Source: Paenibacillus zeisoli (GTDB lineage Bacteria; Bacillota; Bacilli; Paenibacillales; Paenibacillaceae). Taken from it: DNA of 64,000 nt. The translations under genes were made by a program, and so were the position numbers. Numbering within the stretch: position 1 is the stretch's first letter; each line of letters begins with the position of its first letter. Location of the stretch: NCBI RefSeq assembly GCF_003994465.1, contig NZ_RZNX01000008.1:1-64000 (forward strand), written 5' to 3'. The notes beneath the pieces were generated by a model. That model was not told the origin of the DNA, made no database searches, and was given only the letters and a program-made list of their open reading frames with translations. Below, one piece after another: positions 43,954 through 51,994 of the stretch.

Positions 43954-45299
43954 TTCATTCCACCGCCTTCCGGATAGAGCTCCCGCAGCTCATCATCTAC
44001 GTTTTTGTTACGGAACATCTTTCCCAGCACCCTCAGACAAGAGACACACAGGACCAGGTACAGCAGCACGAACAGCACCAGCATCCAGGGTACGTGGGTT
44101 GACGTGGTTGCCCCTTCGGATACACGCATATAGCCGCGAAGAATCCAGGGTTGACGGCCTACCTCGGCAAAAAACCACCCCAACTCCACAGCAACGAACG
44201 CGAGCGGAGCAAGAGCAACGAGTCCGATTAGCAGCCATTTGGGCACGGCGCCCCGCATTCCGGGGATTCTTTTGCGCAGTATATAGATGAAAGGAATCAG
44301 AATCAGCATGATCCCATTCGTAACTTTAAGATCAAACATATAGTGGATACTGAGCGGCGGAATGTTCTCCTTAGGGAATTCATTAAGCCCGATCACGGTC
44401 ATATTCGGCGAGCTGCCAGCCAGTATACTCAGCGCATAGGGAATCTTTATCGCGTATTTGACCTGATTGTTCTTATCCAAAATTCCTCCATAAATGAGCG
44501 GGGCTTTATCCCTTGTATCAAAATGCCACTCCGCTGCAGCGAGCTTCTCGGGCTGATACCTGGCCAGATATTTACCTGAGAAATCCCCTATTATGGCTGT
44601 AGCCAAGGCAAATACGAAGGCAGACACCACTGTAAGCTTGAGTGCCTTCTTGTAATAGACATGCCTACGTCCCTTAAGCAGACTGAAGGCGGCGATAGCC
44701 ACAAGCAGGCAGGCGCTGACGGTATAGGAAGAAGCGATAACATGTGATACCTTCGTGGGCGTAGCCGGGTTGAACATCGCCATCAGCGGATTCACATCCG
44801 TAAATACTCCGTTCTTCAGTGTGAACCCCTGAGGCATGTTCATGAAGGCATTCATGGACGTAATGAAGAAGGCCGATGCGGTAGAGCCGATGGCCGTCGG
44901 AATCAGCAGCAGCAGATGCAGATATTTGTTGCGGAACCGGTCCCAGGTGTACAGATAGATGCCCAGGAAGATCGCTTCAATGAAGAAGGCGAACGTCTCC
45001 ATGAACATCGGGAGGGCGATGGCCCTTCCGGCAACGCGCATAAATGTGGGCCAGAGCAGGCTGAGCTGCAGCCCAATCGCTGTACCTGTTACCACACCTA
45101 CGGCAACTGAGATTACGAATCCGCGCGCCCATCTGCGGGCGAGCAGGATGTAGTGAGGGTCTCCGGTTCGTATTCCCCTCCACTCTGCCAAGGCCATCAT
45201 GACAGGCAGCCCAACTCCTATTGCTGCCAGATTAATATGTACGAACAAGGTGAGTCCTGTCAGAATCCGGCTCATCATCACCGGGTCATTGAGTGACAT
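43950..45299 (-). CDS. cydA: Cytochrome bd oxidase subunit I (YthA/CbdA type)
   Basis: A 449-residue haem-binding subunit of quinol oxidase bd. It has the short Q-loop YthA/CIO form (VHINLAAIGVGLPVMMALAEW opening, GLQLSLLWPTF, METFAFFIEAIFLGIYLY). It has neither the CydD/C neighbours nor the long Q-loop of E. coli CydA. The start at 45299 (M3) is preferred because AGGAG lies 10 bases before it and only 4 bases from the ATG at 45305. A 35-residue membrane ORF lies 22 bases upstream. Confidence 0.92.
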   Translation of the reverse strand: MSLNDPVMMSRILTGLTLFVHINLAAIGVGLPVMMALAEWRGIRTGDPHYILLARRWARGFVISVAVGVVTGTAIGLQLSLLWPTFMRVAGRAIALPMFMETFAFFIEAIFLGIYLYTWDRFRNKYLHLLLLIPTAIGSTASAFFITSMNAFMNMPQGFTLKNGVFTDVNPLMAMFNPATPTKVSHVIASSYTVSACLLVAIAAFSLLKGRRHVYYKKALKLTVVSAFVFALATAIIGDFSGKYLARYQPEKLAAAEWHFDTRDKAPLIYGGILDKNNQVKYAIKIPYALSILAGSSPNMTVIGLNEFPKENIPPLSIHYMFDLKVTNGIMLILIPFIYILRKRIPGMRGAVPKWLLIGLVALAPLAFVAVELGWFFAEVGRQPWILRGYMRVSEGATTSTHVPWMLVLFVLLYLVLCVSCLRVLGKMFRNKNVDDELRELYPEGGGMK

Positions 45300-45321
45300 C
45301 AGCATTCATCTCCTGTTTAAC

Positions 45322-45429
45322 TTAATGGTAATGCAGGTACCTGATCAAGCTGCGGATCGTTCCAGCCAGCATAATTATCGTGACGATGAGACATACCAGG
45401 ACCAGCTTTCTCTCCTGCTTCAGGAACAT
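45322..45429 (-). CDS. Candidate small membrane protein upstream of cydA (35 aa)
   Basis: The minus-strand frame encodes a basic start (MFLKQERK), a hydrophobic helix LVLVCLIVTIIMLAG and a basic/aromatic tail (RSLIRYLHYH). AAGGGTGG lies 9 bases before the ATG at 45429; a longer form from 45438 has the site directly against the start. It ends 22 bases before cydA and is in the same direction. No family is known to me. The rest of 45430-45601 holds the cvfC upstream region with no clear consensus promoter. Confidence 0.5.
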   Translation of the reverse strand: MFLKQERKLVLVCLIVTIIMLAGTIRSLIRYLHYH

Positions 45430-45601
45430 ATTTCCCATCCACCCTTCACGTTCCATTTGACCTGTTTAAGTTTTCCGCTGGTGTCTCCTATTTATTCCAC
45501 AAAATTCATGGTTTTACGCCGGGTCTGCGCCCATACTTAGGAATACTTCGGCAATTGTTGTAAAATAGACACAACACCCCAAAAGGAGATGTCATTCGTC
45601 T

Positions 45602-46747
45602 ATGAAAATCAAATTTATCGAACCGACCCCAAGCCCTAATACGATGAAGCTTCATCTAGATGAGACCCTGGCCCCCGGCCAGCGCAAAACATATACGTCT
45701 GATAACGAACGTTCGGCTCCGGCCTGGATTCAGCAGATGCTGCATATTCCCGGCGTGAAGAGCATCTTTCATACCGCGGACTTCATCGCTCTGGATCGTA
45801 AAGGCAATGCCGACTGGTCCGCCATTCTGGCCAGCGTGCAGGAGCAGTTCGGACAGGAAGGCATGGAATCCGCCTGGAAGCCGGATGAAGAAGCCCCCAA
45901 CACAGGCTACGGCGAAGCGCAGGTGTTCGTTCAGTTCTTCCGCGGCATTCCGATGCAGGTGCGCGTGAAATCCGGCTCCCTTGAGGAGCGGATCTCGCTG
46001 CCTAACCGCTTCGTGAATGCCGTGACTGAGGTCGCCAGCGCTACCCTGATCAAAGAGCGCAAGCTCGTCGATTATGGCGTCCGTTATGGCGAGCTTGAAC
46101 ATATTGCCCGCGAGATCGAGCAGGAGATCGAAGCGGCCTTCCCTCCCGAGCGGCTTGCAGATGTGATCCGCCAGGCCATTGCCCATGGCCGCAGCGAGAG
46201 CGAATTCGTTGAGGAGCGCCGCGAGCTCAAGCTGGGTGAAGTGCAGGAGCGCATGCAGAGCGGTGACTGGCGCGTGCGCTATGCCGCGCTGGATGCGCTG
46301 CAGCCGAGCGAAGAGGCGCTGCCGCTGCTCGCGGATGCGCTGCGCGATGCGCAGATGCAGCTGCGGCGGCTCGCCGTGGTCTACCTCGGCGACATCCGGA
46401 CGCCGGGCGCCATGGCGCTGCTCTACGAAGCGCTGCGCGACAGCTCCGCCGCCGTGCGCCGGACGGCGGGCGACACGCTCTCGGACATCGGCGACCCGGC
46501 CGCTACCGGGCCGATGATAGAGGCTTTGTCCGACCGCAGCAAGCTGGTGCGCTGGCGGGCTGCGCGCTTCCTGTACGAAGTCGGGACGGACGACGCCCGG
46601 GAAGCGCTTGAAGCGGCAGCAGATGACCCCGAATTCGAGGTCAGTCTGCAGGCGCGGATGGCGCTTGAGCGGATTGAGTCCGGCGAGCAGGCAGCGGGAA
46701 CCGTCTGGCAGCAGATGGCCCGCCGGGGAGAAAGCGGAGTGTCATAA
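45602..46747 (+). CDS. cvfC: Conserved virulence factor C-like protein with HEAT repeats
   Basis: A 381-residue protein. Residues 1-90 form a NifU-N/scaffold-like domain (KFIEPTPSPNTMKLHLDE ... GVKSIFHTADFIALDRKG), and residues about 200-370 are HEAT-type repeats (RYAALDALQPSEEALPLLADAL and following). This is the composition of CvfC of Staphylococcus, whose exact function is not known. The HEAT part is much richer in G and C than its surroundings. The start follows AAAAGGAG. Confidence 0.78.
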   Translation: MKIKFIEPTPSPNTMKLHLDETLAPGQRKTYTSDNERSAPAWIQQMLHIPGVKSIFHTADFIALDRKGNADWSAILASVQEQFGQEGMESAWKPDEEAPNTGYGEAQVFVQFFRGIPMQVRVKSGSLEERISLPNRFVNAVTEVASATLIKERKLVDYGVRYGELEHIAREIEQEIEAAFPPERLADVIRQAIAHGRSESEFVEERRELKLGEVQERMQSGDWRVRYAALDALQPSEEALPLLADALRDAQMQLRRLAVVYLGDIRTPGAMALLYEALRDSSAAVRRTAGDTLSDIGDPAATGPMIEALSDRSKLVRWRAARFLYEVGTDDAREALEAAADDPEFEVSLQARMALERIESGEQAAGTVWQQMARRGESGVS

Positions 46748-46775
46748 ATACGCCTTTATTTTGCATAATTTGTCT

Positions 46776-46804
46776 GTTGCTGTTCAGTTTTTGTTGATTT
46801 ATAC
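46776..46804 (+). promoter_or_regulatory. lysP promoter (sigma-A)
   Basis: TTGCTG (46776-46781), 17 bases, then TATACT (46799-46804), about 75 bases before the lysine riboswitch. Confidence 0.7.
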
Positions 46805-46880
46805 TGAATGAAGTTTCAGATTCAGATGATGATAGTTGATGGAAGATACAATTGAATATTACCTCATCATTTCTAATTTC

Positions 46881-47040
46881 AAGGTGAGGTAGAGGTCGCG
46901 GCAGTTGAAGAGTAGACTGGGGAAAGCGTATAAGGACGCTGTTGATCCCGGAGTGAAAGGCAGTGCCGCCGAAGCAGAGTTGTTCCTCTATGCCAATTCT
47001 GCTGGGGCTGTTACCGAAAGGGACAGAACTGTCACGTTCA
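46881..47040 (+). ncRNA. Lysine riboswitch (L box)
   Basis: Conserved L-box segments occur in order: GAGGTAGAGGTCGCGGC at the start, GAGTAG, GGAAAGCG, GTGAAAGGCAGTGCCGCCGAAG, then CTGCTGGGGCTGTTACCGAAAG and AGAACTGTCA at the end. These form the five-helix junction that binds lysine in Bacillus lysC and lysP leaders. A hairpin CACGTTCATC/GGATGAACGTG (47033-47062) follows at once. The gene-free region 46748-47183 is thus promoter, riboswitch and expression platform. Confidence 0.9.
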
Positions 47041-47105
47041 TCTATACCAACGGATGAACGTGTTGAGCTATCTTGATTTGAAGGTTGATGCGGGTACTAG
47101 ATACG

Positions 47106-47130
47106 AGCCGCGGAAATTTCTTCCGTGGCT
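47106..47130 (+). terminator. Riboswitch expression-platform hairpin
   Basis: The stem AGCCGCGGAA/TTCCGTGGCT is followed by TCTTCGCGCTTCCTTT. The T-tract is interrupted, so it may be a weak or lysine-dependent terminator. Confidence 0.5.
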
Positions 47131-47183
47131 TCTTCGCGCTTCCTTTAGACTTATCTCTTCACTCTATATTAAGGAGAATTCTT

Positions 47184-48647
47184 ATGAGCAACCGTAAAGT
47201 AGCTACTGTATCGCTCAAGGCCGGACTCAAAGCCCGTCATATGACGATGATTGCCCTCGGGGGTTCCATCGGAACAGGTCTGTTCCTGGCGAGCGGCGGA
47301 GCCATCGCCTCTGCAGGTCCTGGAGGAGCCCTCCTCGCTTATGCCGCAGTGGGCATCATGGTGTACTTTCTGATGACTAGCCTTGGGGAGCTGGCCACGT
47401 ATATGCCGGATTCCGGATCGTTCGGTACCTATGCCACCCGATTCGTAGATCCTTCACTCGGCTTCGCGCTGGGCTGGAATTTCTGGTATAACTGGGCGAT
47501 TACCATAGCGGCCGAGCTTTCAGCGGCGACCTTGATTATCAAATACTGGTTCCCGGACAGTAACTCATTCTGGTGGAGCCTACTGTTCCTTGCCGTTATA
47601 TTTGCCCTGAACATCTTGTCTGTCAAAGGCTATGGAGAATCCGAATACTGGTTCGCCATCATCAAGATTGCTGTCGTTATTATTTTCCTCGCAGTCGGTG
47701 TATTGATGATCATCGGAATTATCGGCGGCGAGACCGTTGGATTCAAGAACTTTACGATTGGAGATGCTCCGTTCCATGGCGGATTCTTCGCCTTCCTCGG
47801 CGTGTTCATGGCTGCGGGCTTCTCCTTCCAGGGCACCGAGCTGATCGGGGTTGCCGCTGGAGAAAGTGAGAATCCTCGTCAAAATGTACCGAAAGCCATT
47901 CGCCAGGTGTTCTGGCGTATTCTGATCTTCTACATTCTGGCGATCATGGTGATCAGCTTGATCATTCCGTACACCAATCCGGACCTGCTGAAGAGCGGTG
48001 TAGATAACATTGGGGTCAGCCCGTTCACGCTGGTGTTCGAGAAGGCGGGGCTTGCTTTTGCGGCTTCGGTCATGAATGCCGTTATTCTCTCTTCCGTGCT
48101 CTCAGCCGGTAACTCGGGCATGTATGCATCCTCCCGTGTCTTGTATGGTCTTGCCAAAGAAGGAAAAGCTCCTAAATTCCTGGCCAAGCTGAATCACCGG
48201 GGAATTCCGGTGAATGCGCTGCTGCTTACAACTCTGGTCGGTATGGCTGCATTCCTGGCCTCTATGTTCGGAGACGGGGTCGTCTACTCTTGGCTGCTAA
48301 ATGCCTCGGGGATGTGCGGCTTTATTACCTGGCTCGGCATCGCAATTTGTCATTACCGCTTCCGGCGGGCCTATGTGGCTCAGGGCCTGGATCTGAACAA
48401 GCTGCCTTACAAAGCTCGGTGGTTCCCGTTTGGCCCGCTGTTTGCTTTTGTACTCTGCTTCATCGTTATTATTGGTCAAAGCTACAGCGCCATCTCGGAG
48501 AACGGAATCGACTGGTACGGGATTCTTGTCTCTTATGTCAGCATACCGCTGTTCCTGATCGTATGGCTTGGATACAAATGGACTAAGCGTACCAAAGTCA
48601 TTCCACTGGATCAGTGTGATGTGACCACAGGAGCCCATTTAGACTAA
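47184..48647 (+). CDS. lysP: Lysine-specific permease LysP
   Basis: A 487-residue APC-superfamily transporter with 12 predicted membrane helices. The TM1 signature GGSIGTGLFLASGGAI and the C-terminal RWFPFGPLFAF ... GYKWTKRTK are very like E. coli LysP. It should import lysine with protons. The lysine riboswitch in its leader independently supports the substrate. The ATG at 47184 has AAGGAG upstream; the longer frame starting at 47085 would read through the leader. Confidence 0.92.
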   Translation: MSNRKVATVSLKAGLKARHMTMIALGGSIGTGLFLASGGAIASAGPGGALLAYAAVGIMVYFLMTSLGELATYMPDSGSFGTYATRFVDPSLGFALGWNFWYNWAITIAAELSAATLIIKYWFPDSNSFWWSLLFLAVIFALNILSVKGYGESEYWFAIIKIAVVIIFLAVGVLMIIGIIGGETVGFKNFTIGDAPFHGGFFAFLGVFMAAGFSFQGTELIGVAAGESENPRQNVPKAIRQVFWRILIFYILAIMVISLIIPYTNPDLLKSGVDNIGVSPFTLVFEKAGLAFAASVMNAVILSSVLSAGNSGMYASSRVLYGLAKEGKAPKFLAKLNHRGIPVNALLLTTLVGMAAFLASMFGDGVVYSWLLNASGMCGFITWLGIAICHYRFRRAYVAQGLDLNKLPYKARWFPFGPLFAFVLCFIVIIGQSYSAISENGIDWYGILVSYVSIPLFLIVWLGYKWTKRTKVIPLDQCDVTTGAHLD

Positions 48648-48674
48648 CGAGCGCATCAACTGCACCACTTTAAG

Positions 48675-48723
48675 AAAAAGGGAATGTCCACGGGCTGCAA
48701 GCCCGTAGACATTCCCTTTTTTT
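48675..48723. terminator. Bidirectional terminator
   Basis: The stem AAAAAGGGAATGTC / GACATTCCCTTTTT with an inner ACGGGCT/AGCCCGT pair. It ends lysP and, on the other strand, the transglutaminase gene. Confidence 0.92.
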
Positions 48724-48808
48724 ATACGAATCGCACCATTACGCCCGCCGATTATAATTCCTATAGCACAAATCGCCTGATCACCTGCGGGCTATCGGTT
48801 CCCATCGA

Positions 48809-49933
48809 CTATTCCCAGTCCACTCTGACCTTGAGGTCTGAGGTGTCTTCAAGAGGTTCATTGTAGTAGGTAATATGGCTAATATTTAACTCATACAAAT
48901 ATGGAAGATCATCTGCCAGCTGTTCCGCTGTACCGGAATAACGAATTGTCGCCGTATGCTTCCCCTGCTTGATGGCCTGCTGTACTTTCTCCTTCATTCC
49001 ATCCGCTGAATTCACGGCCATTCCTGACTGATACAGAGTATATCCGAGCTCCTCCTGAAGGGATTCAAAGAACGCTTTGCTAGCTCCGCCTGCTGATCTC
49101 AAGAGCAGTAGCAGTGTATCCTTATAAGCAGTTCCAGCACCCGGATAAGAACGAGTCCAGCTATGATCCTGCTTCATCTGCTTGTCCGTCCGCAGATAAT
49201 AATTGTAATGCACCTGCCCGGCTAGGTCCGGTGTGGGATCATCCCAGGTGGTATCCATGTGATACCACTTTCCCTGCAGCTTTAGCAGATTCCAGGCATG
49301 CAGCTGGCCTCCAGCTGTTCCTTCCACGATTAGATTCGGAATTCCCGCCTCAAGCAGCAATTTATAAGCCAAGAGAGAGTATCCCTGACATACCGCCTCT
49401 CCTGTCTTCAGGCCTTCATAGGCTGTATATTTACGCAAGGTCTTGTCATATTTGAGATGAAGAACAATCCAGTCGTGCAGGGCTTTGACCTTCTGATGAT
49501 CATTCATTTCTGGCTTGACCACATTTTGTACAATTTGCTTCACACGGCTGTTCACATAATTCGTCTGAGCTGCCGATTCCCTGTATACGAATCGCACCGT
49601 TACAGACGCGGAAGTCGCTGTGCCCCGCCAGCTGAACGAGTAGCTGTCTGTTACATATTTGGTGTATACATCCGATTCAAGAGCCTGGGTAAGGGCCTTG
49701 CTAAGCAGTGAGCGAAGGGCGGAAGTCTGGCCTTTATAGGTAAAAGTAAGACTGCTGAGGCGGGCCTTCGCAGCACTCGCCAGCTTGCCCTGAATCTGGT
49801 CAGCAGTGACCACTGTACCCTGCTCAGAACCTGCATATACGACGGTTCCAAAGTCGGCTGCCGATGGAACGAATCCAAGAAAAAGAGAGCCTGCTAACAC
49901 AATCATTGCACATTCCATCCAGCGTTTCTTCAT
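48809..49933 (-). CDS. Secreted transglutaminase-like protein
   Basis: A 374-residue protein. A signal peptide (about 1-25, ending PSAAD) and a long N-terminal region are followed by a transglutaminase-core domain with the triad C182 (GEAVCQGYS), H212 (LHAWNLL) and D227 (HMDTTWDD). The C-terminal 110 residues are less conserved. Such proteins act outside the cell as peptidases or cross-linkers. It stands alone. Confidence 0.85.
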   Translation of the reverse strand: MKKRWMECAMIVLAGSLFLGFVPSAADFGTVVYAGSEQGTVVTADQIQGKLASAAKARLSSLTFTYKGQTSALRSLLSKALTQALESDVYTKYVTDSYSFSWRGTATSASVTVRFVYRESAAQTNYVNSRVKQIVQNVVKPEMNDHQKVKALHDWIVLHLKYDKTLRKYTAYEGLKTGEAVCQGYSLLAYKLLLEAGIPNLIVEGTAGGQLHAWNLLKLQGKWYHMDTTWDDPTPDLAGQVHYNYYLRTDKQMKQDHSWTRSYPGAGTAYKDTLLLLLRSAGGASKAFFESLQEELGYTLYQSGMAVNSADGMKEKVQQAIKQGKHTATIRYSGTAEQLADDLPYLYELNISHITYYNEPLEDTSDLKVRVDWE

Positions 49934-50098
49934 TGCCGATTCCGCCCTTCTTCAGACTGCTGTCTTCCACCATTCATGCTGAAGCTGTCCCTCTGGGAGA
50001 GCTCATCTTGGCCCTATTGTATCATAGCTTGGCTGGTCAAAGGCCTTCTACTTTTGTCGATTGCTCGGGACAGGCTCGTATAATTTGTTCATACAATA

Positions 50099-50135
50099 GA
50101 CGTATTTCAGCTTAATTTCGAGTTGAAAATACGTC
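50099..50135. other. Imperfect inverted repeat in 49934-50229 gap
   Basis: GACGTATTT ... AAATACGTC, with a partly paired inner part and a TAATTTCG loop. No T-run follows. Otherwise the stretch contains only a TATAAT-like -10 at 50156-50161 without a well-spaced -35. Confidence 0.5.
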
Positions 50136-50229
50136 CCAAAAAACCTGATTTTCGTTATAATAAAGTTAAAAGTGTGATTTATTTCATTGCACAAGTCTCA
50201 TACTTGTAGAAATGGAGAGAAGAGAGCCA

Positions 50230-50427
50230 ATGACGATCCCGAATATTTCCGATATTTCCGTGCAAATGTTCGTTACTGTATTTTTCTTTCTGCTGATTAT
50301 AGCGCCGCTCTTCAGCCTGGGCGCTCTTCGTCTGTTTCAATCCAGAAAGAAAGCCGGGTTCACCTTGATCGGAGCCGGTGTAGTAGGTTATTTGATTTTT
50401 ATGCTTGTTATCAACCTCATAACCTGA
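50230..50427 (+). CDS. Small membrane protein, 65 aa
   Basis: Two hydrophobic helices (about 11-33 and 43-63) are separated by a basic loop (FQSRKKAG). No family is recognised. The ATG at 50230 has GGAGAG about 10 bases upstream; the ATG at 50212 has none. A terminator follows directly. Confidence 0.6.
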   Translation: MTIPNISDISVQMFVTVFFFLLIIAPLFSLGALRLFQSRKKAGFTLIGAGVVGYLIFMLVINLIT

Positions 50428-50460
50428 ATGCGTTTGCAGCAGGTATACCCGTATAACACA

Positions 50461-50507
50461 AAGGGGATAACTCCACGATCCATCCTGGATCTGTGAGCTA
50501 TCCCCTT
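50461..50507 (+). terminator. Terminator of the 65-aa membrane protein gene
   Basis: The stem AAGGGGATA-A-CTC / GAG-C-TATCCCCTT has an inner TCCA/TGGA pair. Confidence 0.8.
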
Positions 50508-50526
50508 CTTGCCTCAATTGCCAAAT

Positions 50527-50579
50527 AAAAAGGGCGCTTCCAGCAGAGAAGTCTCCATCTGCATGGGAAGTGCCCTTTT
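50527..50579. terminator. Terminator of trxB-glutaredoxin operon
   Basis: The stem AAAAGGGC-G-CTTCC / GGGAAG-T-GCCCTTTT, with a T-run on both strands. Confidence 0.85.
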
Positions 50580-50588
50580 CACATATGA

Positions 50589-50822
50589 TTAATTGGCTGC
50601 TAGCGCCTTATCGAATTGCAGCTTGTTCATCCCTACAATTTTGAAATCGCCGATCAAAGTAACCGGAACTGCACGCATGCCCATATCATAAACCTGCTGT
50701 GCATATTCTTCATTCGTCTCCACATTGCGTTCCTCGAAAGATACACCCTTCTCGGTCAGAAAGCTCTTTACCTGCTTGCAGTGCGGGCAGTTCGTACTTG
50801 TATATACAATCGCTTGTTCCAT
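50589..50822 (-). CDS. Glutaredoxin-like (NrdH-type) protein
   Basis: A 77-residue thioredoxin-fold protein with the active site YTSTNCPHCKQVK and the cis-Pro loop RAVPVTLIGD. It acts as a small dithiol reductant. Its position 51 bases after trxB fits reduction by thioredoxin reductase, as for NrdH-type proteins. M3 (50822) is chosen because AGGAG is 9 bases upstream of it but only 3 from the ATG at 50828. Confidence 0.85.
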   Translation of the reverse strand: MEQAIVYTSTNCPHCKQVKSFLTEKGVSFEERNVETNEEYAQQVYDMGMRAVPVTLIGDFKIVGMNKLQFDKALAAN

Positions 50823-50873
50823 GTTCATTCACTCCTGTTCCTGTTCTATTATAGTTATTGATCTAAACTTCTG

Positions 50874-51815
50874 TTACCGAACTGCAGCTTCATGCTCCAG
50901 ACTCTCAATATATTTCTCCGCGTCCATCGCAGCCATACATCCGCTGCCAGCCGCAGTGATCGCTTGACGGTAACGGGTATCCTGAACATCACCACATGCG
51001 AATACGCCTTTGACATTCGTCTCGGAGGTTCCTGGATTTACAACGATATATCCATTCTCATCCGTTGTGATTTGGCCGCCAAGGAAGCCGGTATTCGGAT
51101 GGTGCCCGATGGCTACGAACACGCCGCTCGCTTCGATAATCTCTTCTTCGCCAGTAACGTTATTAAGCACTTTCAGACCCGTGACTCCGCGTTCTCCGGC
51201 GATCACTTCAATCGGAGTGCGGTTCAGCGCCCATTCCACCTTCTCATTCGAGCGTACGCGGTCCTGCATGATCTTCGAGGCGCGCAGCTCTTCGCGGCGG
51301 TGAACCAATGTTACCTTAGAGGCAAATCGGGTAAGGAAGCCCGCTTCCTCAAGCGCCGAATCGCCGCCTCCAACGACAATAATCTCTTTACCGCGGAAGA
51401 AGAATCCATCACAGGTTGCACATGTGCTGACTCCACGTCCCACATTGTCCTGCTCTCCTGGAATACCCAGGTATTTCGCAGTAGCTCCTGTAGACAGAAT
51501 CAGAGTTTCTGTGACCAGTTCTCCAAGGCCCTCTACCTGAAGCTTGAACGGACGGCTGCTTGTGTCCACACTGTTCACCCAGCCGGTACGGAATTCAGCG
51601 CCGAAGCGTTCGGCCTGCTTGCGCATGTTGTCCATAAGTTCAGGACCCATAATGCCTTCAGGGAATCCAGGGAAGTTCTCCACTTCTGTAGTTGTAGTAA
51701 GCTGTCCTCCCGGTTGAGGTCCTTCAATAATAAGCGGACTGAGATTCGCACGTGCCAAGTAGATCGCGGCAGTCAAGCCGGCAGGTCCAGTTCCAACAAT
51801 AATAGATTTATACAT
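50874..51815 (-). CDS. trxB: Thioredoxin reductase
   Basis: A 313-residue FAD/NADPH disulfide reductase. It has an N-terminal FAD loop (GTGPAGLTAAIY), the redox-active CATCDG, an NADPH loop (GGGDSALEEA) and the C-terminal GVFACGDVQD. It keeps thioredoxin and the adjacent glutaredoxin-like protein reduced. The ATG at 51815 has AAGGAG 9 bases before it; a six-residue longer form is rejected. Confidence 0.95.
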   Translation of the reverse strand: MYKSIIVGTGPAGLTAAIYLARANLSPLIIEGPQPGGQLTTTTEVENFPGFPEGIMGPELMDNMRKQAERFGAEFRTGWVNSVDTSSRPFKLQVEGLGELVTETLILSTGATAKYLGIPGEQDNVGRGVSTCATCDGFFFRGKEIIVVGGGDSALEEAGFLTRFASKVTLVHRREELRASKIMQDRVRSNEKVEWALNRTPIEVIAGERGVTGLKVLNNVTGEEEIIEASGVFVAIGHHPNTGFLGGQITTDENGYIVVNPGTSETNVKGVFACGDVQDTRYRQAITAAGSGCMAAMDAEKYIESLEHEAAVR

Positions 51816-51994
51816 AAGAATCGTCTCCTTCATATCGCTTCGGTCTAAGTACGCATTCAGCTAGGTTTGTATAGGAATTCGGAGTAATTATGAGCTGCTT
51901 ACTTTATATCATAATTATCTTAAATCCCCTGTGGATCGTCAACATTCCTAGCGGACACGTTCAGTGAAGGTTAAATGAAGGTATGATGAAGATG

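Noticed and set aside
50892..51848. 318-codon plus-strand frame opposite trxB
   Set aside because: It is antisense to a complete, clearly conserved thioredoxin reductase and has no family resemblance or start signal.
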